The translations under genes and the position numbers were made by a program. A DNA stretch of 64,000 nucleotides, taken from positions 4,021,563-4,085,562 of the forward strand of contig NC_089825.1 in assembly GCF_035046505.1 (NCBI RefSeq), read 5' to 3'. Position 1 is the stretch's first letter, and the number at the start of each line of letters is the position of its first letter. Under the pieces are notes generated by a model. It had not been told where the DNA came from and did not search any database. It saw only the letters and a program-made list of their open reading frames with translations. This DNA comes from Tiliqua scincoides. Its lineage: Eukaryota > Chordata > Lepidosauria > Squamata > Scincidae. This document shows, piece after piece, positions 62,101 through 64,000 of the stretch.

Positions 62101-64000
62101 GGAGGAGAGTGGAGAGGTCACCTGGCCTGTGTGCAAAGGGAGGGTGCAGGTTCCCTCCCCACAGGGAGGGCACTCCTGCTGTTGGCCCTGGCGCTACACC
62201 CTATCATAGGCTGCTGCCTTGCAGAGCCCAGCTCACAAACAGCTGACCATCCAGCAGACAGGGCTGACGACTGGGCAGGGCTTCCTGACCGATATCAAAG
62301 GGGGGAATGGATTGCAGGGCCAAGCCCAGCAATTAAGGGCTGGAGCATCATTCTAGGAGCATTTGCAGAGGCCACTGCCAAGTGTGGAGGAGATACGATG
62401 CTTCGCGGGGGATGGGTCACAATACTGTGAGGCAGGAACAAGGTGCACATTCCCCAAGCAGGCTGATGTGCAGGGGAACTGAGAAGCAAAACGGGTTCAC
62501 TCCAATCCCAGAGGCGAGGCTTTGCACTAACAACTAGCTGTGATGGCCAAGGGGGAACTCTAACCCTCCAAGGCAGTGTTCCTCTGCATGCTGGTGGCTG
62601 GGGCAAGAGCAGGGGCACTCTGCTCAGGGGCTCCTGGGAGGCAACTGAGGGGATACCGATGGGTGACTGGCCTAGGCTGGCCTTTGACCTGGCCCAACAG
62701 AGCTGCCCTGCAGAGCCCCATGGAGGCAGGCTGGTTGGGGCACAACAGAAGCAACTCTCCAACATCCCACAGTCATCCAGGCTCCTTCCCGCAGGAGGCC
62801 TGCCTTTCTGGTTTGCCCCTTGGCCTGGTGGACTCACCGGCACAGGCCCGCTTGGTACAGATCAGCCTCCCTTCAGAGCAGGTGCTGCAAGGCGAAAATA
62901 GGAGGTGGCATAAGAGGGGCCCTGCAGGCTTCCCGGGACACCTCCACAGCCGCCCCATAGCCCCGCCCAGCCTTACCAGGAATTGCAGCCATCAGTGTGC
63001 AGGACAGTCGCTCCTGGCGGGTGCCGCAGCCCAGTCAGCAGATCCAGGCAGGGGCAGCTGCGCCTCTCCAGGCAGGCAGTGTGGTTCTCGCTCAGCAGCA
63101 TTCCACTGGTGCAGTAGCAGCCGGGCTCACAGGTCCACACGCAGTGCTAGGAGGGCCAAGGGAATTGTAGAGACACGTGTGGGCGGCAGGCTCCTGAGAT
63201 CCAGAGAAGGGCCTGGATCTTTGTGGGGGGGTTGTGGCTGCCACAGCACAGCCCAGTCCAGGGAGACACCAGCTGGGTCATGGGAGAGTCGTACTCTCCA
63301 CTGCGAGAAGTGACTGTGTGGGCCTTGTGGAGATGGGCAGAGGTGGGCAGGGGGAACTGGGGCTCCACACAAGTGTGTGTCTGGGCTTTACAGGCATTCT
63401 GAAGAAAGGCCTGGTGTCATCTCTGCGTACATCTGCTCTCTTTGAAATGGTTTGAAAACCGAATCGAAGATGGAGAAGACATCATGCAGAGTACAAGGGA
63501 AACAGACCAACTGGGCATATTTATTCTGATTGTGCAATTAATGGAGTGGGTGGGGGAGCCGTGCAAAATAGCACTCCCCCCCGCTCAGCTGCTCCTTCAG
63601 CTCTTGGGAATGAGGGATTCATGCCTGCAAACAGCCTGAGCTCTCCTCGCCCCCAGCAGGGCTCTGTCCCTGCACAGTGAAGAGTGGAGGCTGGCAGCTG
63701 GACTGTTCCCCTGAACTGGCTCCCAGGGCCCTCCTTCCCCTGCCTACGCCTCACCATAGGGTGGGGGGACATGGGCAAAAAGGGGGCAGGGAGAGACAGG
63801 ACCTTCCTGGGTCCCCCCCCCCATTTCTGCTAGTCAAACGGCAGCCTGGCTCTCTGGGGGTTTCAGAGGCCCTAGAGAGTTTGAGGTGATGGCTCAGAGG
63901 GGTATGAGCCCAGAGAGAAAGCCCTGGGGAGGGGCACAGGGGCACATCCGCAGACACAGGGTCTCACCAAGAGGTCATCACACGAGCGAGGGCAGGCAGG
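26468..64000 (-). CDS. SSPO: SCO-spondin, C-terminal part (gene runs off the right edge)
   Basis: Forty-one exons plus one candidate join into one open frame of about 6.0 kb with GT-AG introns and matching phases throughout. The order is TIL and half-vWC modules alternating with 17 TSP1 domains, then TIL, vWC and a C-terminal cystine knot. That is the known architecture of SCO-spondin, a secreted glycoprotein of the subcommissural organ and floor plate that polymerises into Reissner's fibre in the cerebrospinal fluid (established). The full protein is about 4,500-5,100 residues in vertebrates; this window holds roughly 2,000. The upstream EMI, vWD and LDLa parts should lie to the right. No stop or frame break was seen, so the gene looks functional here, unlike the human gene, which is sometimes annotated as a pseudogene. 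Confidence 0.95.
26678..26828 (-). CDS. SSPO: SSPO exon: cystine knot, second half
   Basis: Acceptor 'gtccccttgcag', donor 'caag|gtgagc'. It reads [20 protein letters not shown] ... [14 protein letters not shown]. The CxCC and final CxCxxC pattern is the C-terminal cystine knot (CTCK) used for dimerisation in mucins and VWF. Confidence 0.93.
27073..27203 (-). CDS. SSPO: SSPO exon: cystine knot, first half
   Basis: Acceptor 'tatccctgtgcag', donor 'gag|gtaagt'. It carries NITKGPC (an N-glycosylation sequon), [20 protein letters not shown] and IPE, the first strands of the CTCK domain. Ends in phase 0. Confidence 0.94.
27622..27682 (-). CDS. SSPO: SSPO exon: vWC domain, second half
   Basis: A 61-bp exon after 'gttctcttctcag', reading [20 protein letters not shown]. 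The CCxxC signature closes a von Willebrand type C domain that starts in the exon at 28581-28676. Confidence 0.92.
28581..28676 (-). CDS. SSPO: SSPO exon: vWC domain, first half
   Basis: 96 bp, phase 0 at both ends, donor 'gag|gtacgg'. It opens [20 protein letters not shown] and ends PTLICLE. The CxxCxC core is typical of vWC. Confidence 0.92.
29147..29355 (-). CDS. SSPO: SSPO exon: last TIL domain
   Basis: 209 bp with acceptor 'ttccttgatgcag'. It holds [20 protein letters not shown] ... [16 protein letters not shown] ... [11 protein letters not shown], a complete trypsin-inhibitor-like Cys-rich domain with its trailing segment. Confidence 0.93.
29600..29764 (-). CDS. SSPO: SSPO exon: TSP1 (last of the window's 17)
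   Basis: [20 protein letters not shown] ... ETPCTLPDC is a complete thrombospondin type 1 repeat. The WSEWLPW cluster offers C-mannosylation sites. Phase 1 at both ends. Confidence 0.94.
30447..30493 (-). CDS. SSPO: SSPO 47-bp micro-exon: half-vWC
   Basis: Acceptor 'tttggctctgcag', donor 'gtaaga'. It reads [15 protein letters not shown]; with the TG carried over from the exon before, the split codon gives the Cys of ECNSC. Same size and layout as the exons at 40365, 45023 and 62838. Confidence 0.9.
30824..30975 (-). CDS. SSPO: SSPO exon: TIL second part and linker
   Basis: 152 bp, starts in phase 0 with [20 protein letters not shown] and ends WHECNS plus TG. A short Gln/Glu-rich stretch lies between. 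The donor is 'gtgagt'. Confidence 0.9.
31057..31184 (-). CDS. SSPO: SSPO exon: TIL first part
   Basis: [20 protein letters not shown] ... [12 protein letters not shown], the Cys-dense half of a TIL domain, between acceptor 'cccctcctgcag' and donor 'cag|gtgagt'. Confidence 0.93.
31506..31843. mobile_element. hAT-type element in an SSPO intron
   Basis: The ends 'caggggtgtcaaa' and 'tttgacacccctg' form a perfect 13-bp inverted repeat. The interior of about 310 bp has no transposase. The flanking 8-mers match only in part, so the insertion is older than the 14.2-kb one. Confidence 0.88.
31899..32376 (-). mobile_element. CR1 LINE 3' part in an SSPO intron
   Basis: The minus strand reads [20 protein letters not shown] ... 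[19 protein letters not shown], followed by a diverged 3' UTR. Some bases of the 3' UTR are lost. Confidence 0.88.
32951..33112 (-). CDS. SSPO: SSPO exon: TSP1
   Basis: [20 protein letters not shown] ... [11 protein letters not shown] between acceptor 'cttctctttgcag' and donor 'gtgagc'. Phase 1 at both ends. Confidence 0.94.
33446..33591 (-). mobile_element. CR1 LINE 3' tail
   Basis: Begins with the complement of the terminus ('gaacataagaacagccctg') and covers about 145 bases of 3' UTR. It abuts an L2-type copy at about 33592. Confidence 0.85.
33777..34060 (+). mobile_element. solo LTR (fossil) inside the L2 copy
   Basis: A 284-bp block bounded by TGTTAT and ATAACA, a perfect 6-bp inverted terminus of TG...CA type. 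It has a 'gctataaaatcc' TATA-like box near 33940 and a downstream pyrimidine-rich part. The flanks 'caggt' and 'cagct' fit a 5-bp target duplication with one change. No internal region remains. The family is uncertain, endogenous-retrovirus-like or Ty3-like. Confidence 0.7.
34873..35496. mobile_element. TA-flanked DNA transposon remnant, Tigger-like (tentative)
   Basis: Begins 'tacaggatgagtctcatt' and ends 'ggttggacctgta', so both ends read TACAGG inward. This resembles the pogo/Tigger group, which duplicates TA. About 620 bp, no transposase frame seen. It interrupts the L2 3' UTR. Confidence 0.55.
35770..35972 (-). CDS. SSPO: SSPO exon: half-vWC fused to TSP1
   Basis: 203 bp. It starts [15 protein letters not shown] (the half-vWC module that is a micro-exon elsewhere) and continues into [15 protein letters not shown] ... 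QCNPQPCP, a full TSP1. Acceptor 'tgtccctccacag'. Confidence 0.94.
36744..36882 (-). CDS. SSPO: SSPO exon: TIL second part
   Basis: [20 protein letters not shown] ... LVELDCHN plus TG. Acceptor 'ttgtctccaaag', donor 'gtaagg'. It completes the TIL begun in 37360-37476. Confidence 0.92.
37360..37476 (-). CDS. SSPO: SSPO exon: TIL first part
   Basis: [20 protein letters not shown] ... [10 protein letters not shown]. Acceptor 'cctgtttctctcccag'. The donor 'gtgacc' is a less usual sequence, but the phase is right. Confidence 0.91.
37546..37652. repeat. foldback repeat in an SSPO intron
   Basis: The arm 'gcaagcagcccctccccct' and its near-exact complement 'agggggaggggctgcttgc' lie about 50 bp apart, with weaker pairing further out. 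Probably a short palindromic MITE. Confidence 0.65.
38270..38431 (-). CDS. SSPO: SSPO exon: TSP1
   Basis: [20 protein letters not shown] ... SCNTAPCP, 162 bp, with three Trp in the WxxWxxW pattern. Donor 'gtacat'. Confidence 0.94.
38804..39076 (-). CDS. SSPO: SSPO exon: long TSP1 with an insert
   Basis: 273 bp, the longest TSP1 exon here. [20 protein letters not shown] opens the domain, and about 30 extra residues (through [15 protein letters not shown]) precede [13 protein letters not shown] and the closing LCPDPRACE. The insert lies where the first loop of a TSP1 usually is. The frame is open and both junction phases fit. Confidence 0.92.
39279..39862. mobile_element. hAT-type element in an SSPO intron
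   Basis: The left end 'cagtggcatagctagc' pairs with the right end 'cctagctatgactctc' with some mismatches. The flanks 'ttctaaat' and 'tactaaac' match at six of eight positions. The 584-bp interior is AT-rich, unlike its surroundings, and non-coding. The ends resemble those of the 9.73-kb element. Confidence 0.72.
40365..40411 (-). CDS. SSPO: SSPO 47-bp micro-exon: half-vWC
   Basis: Reads [15 protein letters not shown] between acceptor 'tttctctctgcag' and donor 'gtgaga'. Begins in phase 2, ends in phase 1. Confidence 0.9.
40883..41007 (-). CDS. SSPO: SSPO exon: TIL second part
   Basis: 125 bp from acceptor 'ttgtgtctctcaag' to donor 'gtgagt'. It reads [20 protein letters not shown] ... TVWMGCKE plus TG. 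Starts in phase 0, as does the equivalent exon at 30824-30975. Confidence 0.9.
41373..41503 (-). CDS. SSPO: SSPO exon: TIL first part
   Basis: [20 protein letters not shown] ... [10 protein letters not shown], 131 bp, donor 'cag|gtgaga'. Confidence 0.93.
41692..41847 (-). CDS. SSPO: SSPO exon: TSP1
   Basis: [20 protein letters not shown] ... RMCDYSQCS. The usual SxxCGxG is replaced by CSCSFLV, a diverged first loop, but the Trp ladder and closing Cys remain. Confidence 0.92.
42085..42176. mobile_element. palindromic MITE-like repeat
   Basis: The whole 92-bp unit folds back on itself: 'ctgtaatcctat' at the left pairs with 'ataggattgtgct' at the right. In the centre 'agtaagtgccactga' (42114-42128) is followed after two bases by its exact complement (42131-42145). 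A related sequence lies inside the hAT element at 14.35-14.46 kb. Confidence 0.85.
42815..42988 (-). CDS. SSPO: SSPO exon: TSP1
   Basis: [20 protein letters not shown] ... EACYLRACA, 174 bp, acceptor 'cttgtctccacag', donor 'gtgaga'. Confidence 0.94.
43215..43335 (-). mobile_element. old LINE C-terminal fragment
   Basis: The minus strand reads [20 protein letters not shown], which resembles the WNSLP block before the end of CR1-group ORF2 proteins. Strongly decayed. Confidence 0.5.
43497..43667 (-). CDS. SSPO: SSPO exon: TSP1
   Basis: [20 protein letters not shown] ... NCSTLPCR, 171 bp, with an NCS sequon near the end. Confidence 0.94.
43668..45022 (-). other. SSPO intron without recognised repeat ends
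   Basis: 1.36 kb between a TSP1 exon and a micro-exon. AT-rich patches occur near 44570-44600 and 44830. No coding domain or bounded transposon was seen. Confidence 0.4.
45023..45069 (-). CDS. SSPO: SSPO 47-bp micro-exon: half-vWC
   Basis: [15 protein letters not shown], acceptor 'cttccccctccag', donor 'gtgagt'. The Cys spacing equals that of the other three micro-exons. Confidence 0.9.
45208..45360 (-). CDS. SSPO: SSPO exon: TSP1 second half plus linker
   Basis: It completes the TSP1 begun in 45830-46070 ([23 protein letters not shown]), then goes straight into [22 protein letters not shown] plus TG, the type of segment that elsewhere follows a TIL. No TIL lies between. Confidence 0.9.
45830..46070 (-). 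CDS. SSPO: SSPO exon: TIL end, half-vWC and TSP1 first half
   Basis: [20 protein letters not shown] ... [19 protein letters not shown], then [19 protein letters not shown] and HTRF. Three modules that are separate exons elsewhere are joined here, and the TSP1 is cut by an intron after HTRF in phase 2, unlike any other TSP1 in the window. Confidence 0.92.
46236..46363 (-). mobile_element. 5S-rRNA-derived SINE with 11-bp target duplication
   Basis: On the minus strand the first 85 bases match 5S rRNA from about its base 30 to the end (agctaagcagggtc, gttagtacttggatggga, gaataccgggtgctgtaggc), covering the internal A, IE and C promoter boxes. A tail of about 43 bases (ataccagagtctttctagac, tgaaggttgccaac, then ccaa repeats) follows. 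Both flanks carry 'attggtctgat' (46225-46235 and 46364-46374). The tail matches the 3' end of the LINE fragment ending at 54378. Confidence 0.93.
46726..46857 (-). CDS. SSPO: SSPO exon: TIL first part
   Basis: [20 protein letters not shown] ... [10 protein letters not shown], 132 bp, donor 'gtgagc'. A (ggca)n run lies just beyond the donor in the intron. Confidence 0.93.
47008..47175 (-). CDS. SSPO: SSPO exon: TSP1
   Basis: [20 protein letters not shown] ... VCNPQPC. The exon ends in A rather than the usual G (donor 'tgca|gtaagt'), which gives a Lys at the junction. Confidence 0.93.
47377..47586 (-). CDS. SSPO: SSPO exon: TSP1 with N-terminal extension
   Basis: [20 protein letters not shown] opens the exon; [13 protein letters not shown] and FCNLQACK follow. 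The NCS sequon overlaps the first Trp motif. Confidence 0.93.
47947..48338 (+). repeat. three tandem CR1 3'-tail units, period 140 bp
   Basis: 'tgttatctgg' starts at 47951, 48091 and 48231, exactly 140 bases apart. Each unit has about 117 bases of CR1 3' UTR, ending 'gttcttatgttctta', and a 23-base spacer 'actacaattcccaggaagcc' that CR1 lacks. The three units are almost identical. Lies in the SSPO intron between 47587 and 48619. Confidence 0.95.
48620..48790 (-). CDS. SSPO: SSPO exon: TSP1
   Basis: [20 protein letters not shown] ... ECNLPQCT, 171 bp. Includes an NFT sequon. Acceptor 'ccctacttcccag'. Confidence 0.94.
48964..49005 (-). CDS. SSPO: SSPO 42-bp linker exon
   Basis: Acceptor 'tttctccttcacag' and donor 'gtaaag' bound 42 bp reading [13 protein letters not shown]. 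Both phases are 1 and fit the TSP1 exons on either side, giving a Pro/Thr/Ser-rich linker of 14 residues. Skipping it would keep the frame, so it may be a cassette exon. Confidence 0.72.
49713..49921 (-). CDS. SSPO: SSPO exon: half-vWC fused to TSP1
   Basis: [13 protein letters not shown] and then [20 protein letters not shown] ... YCQTPDCK. Acceptor 'ccctccactcag', donor 'gtaagg'. Confidence 0.93.
50305..52508 (+). mobile_element. CR1 LINE copy, 5'-truncated, in an SSPO intron
   Basis: A reading frame from 50441 runs to KFADDTKLF at 51559, where a TGA interrupts, then continues ([20 protein letters not shown]) to the C-terminal region. The RT motifs [35 protein letters not shown] and [11 protein letters not shown] are intact. 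About 16 and 40 bases are missing near 52024 and 52180 relative to the 24-kb copy. The 3' end is complete. Confidence 0.94.
52509..52652 (+). repeat. second CR1 3'-tail unit, head to tail
   Basis: After the CR1 terminus comes 'aaccacaattcccagcaggc' and then a second, slightly diverged CR1 tail from 'tgttatctga' (52543) to 'gttcttatgag', 142 bases after the first. Confidence 0.92.
52700..52885 (+). mobile_element. tRNA-derived (MIR-like) SINE
   Basis: A B-box-like 'ggttcaaattc' at about 52764 is followed by 'ccttgtcctagttacactct', 'aacctatctctcagggctgc' and 'tgtgaggataactggag', the core-like body common in amniote SINEs. The 3' end resembles an L2-type tail ('gctgccctgagc'). Confidence 0.65.
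53006..53166 (-). CDS. SSPO: SSPO exon: segment after TIL
   Basis: 161 bp. It starts in phase 0 with [20 protein letters not shown] and ends SAACSN plus TG, with an NNT sequon (PPNNTIS). The acceptor is 'ctggcccag', whose pyrimidine tract is the (CT)n repeat at 53174-53229. Confidence 0.9.
53174..53229. repeat. (AG)28 microsatellite at a splice acceptor
   Basis: 56 bases of perfect AG on the plus strand, that is (CT)28 on the SSPO strand. It begins eight bases from the exon edge, so it forms the polypyrimidine tract. Confidence 0.97.
53972..54378 (+). mobile_element. 5'-truncated LINE fragment, partner of the 5S SINE
   Basis: Encodes the C-terminal end of a LINE protein: [20 protein letters not shown] ... 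[19 protein letters not shown] ... [17 protein letters not shown], the last part a CxxC...H finger typical of some non-LTR proteins. It ends 'accagagtctttcgagactg', 'aaggttgccaaca'. Perfect 13-bp target duplications 'tgatggtaggcag' flank it (53959-53971 and 54379-54391). I do not assign the clade with certainty. Confidence 0.88.
54494..54549 (+). mobile_element. L2-type endonuclease start, plus strand
   Basis: Reads [18 protein letters not shown], the first strand of an AP-endonuclease domain as in L2-group LINEs. It abuts the opposite-strand copy at 54550. Confidence 0.6.
54550..55255 (-). mobile_element. L2-type LINE endonuclease fragment, minus strand
   Basis: Pieces read [20 protein letters not shown], then [28 protein letters not shown] and ARDFLATMS. 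These correspond to the N-terminal AP-endonuclease of L2-type ORF2, with several frame changes. Confidence 0.75.
55384..55550 (-). CDS. SSPO: SSPO exon: TIL domain
   Basis: [20 protein letters not shown] ... [16 protein letters not shown], 167 bp. Ends in phase 0 at donor 'gtgggt'. The acceptor tract contains nine C in a row. Confidence 0.93.
55551..56708 (-). other. SSPO intron
   Basis: 1.16 kb. Apart from the CR1 tail at 56548-56634 no repeat was recognised. Confidence 0.45.
56548..56634 (+). mobile_element. CR1 LINE 3' tail, short
   Basis: About 87 bases from 'ggggcatttggtgggcc' to 'gctgttcttatg', with a few private changes ('gagagacagtaagctgg'). Confidence 0.88.
56709..56867 (-). CDS. 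SSPO: SSPO exon: TSP1 with poly-Glu start
   Basis: Starts with a (GAG)n run giving six Glu, then [18 protein letters not shown] ... TCNTQVCL. The repeat sits right at the acceptor 'gtatcctgcag', so its length may vary between individuals. Confidence 0.93.
57258..57481. mobile_element. hAT-type MITE, same family as at 22.4 kb
   Basis: The ends 'cagccattttcaacc' and 'ggctgaaaatcactg' are imperfect inverted repeats. The flanks 'ctccacag' and 'ctccagag' agree at seven of eight bases. The interior shares 'ggcacactggtgtgccat' and 'gacaattttagtgcc' with the 22.4-kb element but in the opposite direction. Confidence 0.9.
57558..57781 (-). CDS. SSPO: SSPO exon: half-vWC fused to TSP1
   Basis: [15 protein letters not shown], then [20 protein letters not shown] ... 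PCQDQQDCS. 224 bp, acceptor 'ctcttctgccacag'. Confidence 0.94.
57782..59325 (-). other. SSPO intron
   Basis: 1.54 kb with a short tandem duplication at about 58659-58712 ('gggggtgtggcagggatcag' twice) and the (CA)n run at 59106-59163. Confidence 0.5.
59106..59163. repeat. (CA)29 microsatellite
   Basis: 58 bases of uninterrupted CA in an SSPO intron. Confidence 0.97.
59326..59422 (-). CDS. SSPO: SSPO exon: linker before half-vWC
   Basis: 97 bp after acceptor 'cttcttcctctcag'. The only frame that fits both neighbours reads [31 protein letters not shown] plus TG. It matches the 'G..V..G(D)C.NC' segment that precedes each half-vWC. Confidence 0.82.
59467..59702 (+). repeat. two tandem CR1 3'-tail units, period 140 bp
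   Basis: The first unit is truncated at its left and the second complete. 'gcatttggtgggcc' recurs at 59477 and 59617. The spacer 'aactacaattcccaggaggc' is the same as at 48 kb. Confidence 0.94.
60226..60423 (-). CDS. SSPO: SSPO exon: TIL domain
   Basis: [20 protein letters not shown] ... [15 protein letters not shown] ... [11 protein letters not shown]. Donor 'gtgcgt' chosen because it alone keeps the phase with the next exon. Confidence 0.9.
61023..61193 (-). CDS. SSPO: SSPO exon: TSP1
   Basis: [20 protein letters not shown] ... [12 protein letters not shown]. The usual CSVTCGxG is replaced by CNACLGE, so the first Cys loop is shifted. Confidence 0.93.
61911..62093 (-). CDS. SSPO: SSPO exon: TSP1
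   Basis: [20 protein letters not shown] ... [10 protein letters not shown], 183 bp, donor 'gtaccc'. Confidence 0.93.
62838..62884 (-). CDS. SSPO: SSPO 47-bp micro-exon: half-vWC
   Basis: [15 protein letters not shown] between acceptor 'gccttgcag' and donor 'gtgagt'. The pyrimidine tract is short, but phase and Cys spacing fit. Confidence 0.88.
62977..63146 (-). CDS. SSPO: SSPO exon: TIL second part and linker
   Basis: [20 protein letters not shown] ... [22 protein letters not shown] plus TG. 170 bp, phase 0 start, acceptor 'cttggccctcctag'. Contains an NHT sequon. Confidence 0.92.
63147..63967 (-). other. SSPO intron
   Basis: 0.82 kb, no repeat with ends recognised; poly-C run near 63819-63828. 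Confidence 0.5.
63968..64000 (-). CDS. SSPO: SSPO exon, partial at the window edge
   Basis: The last 11 codons of a TIL-type exon, reading [11 protein letters not shown] up to donor 'gtgaga' in phase 0. The exon continues beyond the right edge. Confidence 0.85.

Noticed and set aside
26468-64000. SSPO as a pseudogene
   Set aside because: No stop, frame break or lost splice site was seen in 41 joined exons.
1-64000. CRISPR arrays, tRNA genes, bacterial-type operons, riboswitches and phage genes
   Set aside because: No spacer-repeat pattern, cloverleaf with intact A and B boxes, or prokaryotic gene layout was seen. The DNA is clearly vertebrate nuclear.

Overview
The window looks like vertebrate nuclear DNA, most likely from a squamate reptile (inference). 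It carries several CR1 LINE copies that look young by eye, L2-type LINEs, a 5S-rRNA-derived SINE, many hAT-type non-autonomous elements and palindromic MITE-like repeats, in GC-rich DNA full of poly-C/poly-G runs. No bacterial, plasmid or phage gene was seen.

Layout. (1) 1-4.8 kb is intergenic: an L2-type tail, a 5'-truncated CR1 copy and degenerate LINE remains. (2) 4.8-8.4 kb, minus strand: a KRAB zinc-finger gene with a 127-bp KRAB-A exon, a KRAB-B exon and a terminal exon with 13 C2H2-type fingers. A CpG-rich stretch at about 9.14-9.72 kb is its likely promoter. (3) 12.2-20.1 kb, plus strand: a five-exon gene, all junctions phase 0, for a 162-residue predicted secreted protein that I do not recognise. 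(4) 20.6-26 kb: a nearly complete CR1 ORF2 region with a hAT element inside it, plus older repeats. (5) 26.5 kb to the right edge, minus strand: the 3' part of SCO-spondin (SSPO), the giant Reissner-fibre glycoprotein. I place 41 well supported coding exons plus a tentative last one, about 6.0 kb of coding sequence or roughly 2,000 residues. All are in one open frame and every junction agrees in phase. The N-terminal half of the gene lies beyond the right edge.

The SSPO part is built from a recurring supra-module: TIL, then a half-vWC segment often on a separate 47-bp micro-exon, then one to four TSP1 domains. It ends in a vWC domain and a C-terminal cystine knot. The introns are crowded with repeats. 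Notable among these are tandem 140-bp units of a CR1 3' tail joined to a ZNF143/THAP11-like motif at three loci, a 5S SINE whose tail matches the 3' end of a LINE 8 kb away, a nested stack of L2, solo LTR and DNA transposon, and a (CT)n microsatellite used as the pyrimidine tract of a splice acceptor.

A KRAB zinc-finger gene beside SSPO fits the human 7q36 neighbourhood, where KRAB-ZNF genes lie close to SSPO (established knowledge). The small secreted-protein gene between them is the least explained coding feature. All exon limits were read by eye from splice consensus, reading frame and domain pattern, without alignment or transcript data.
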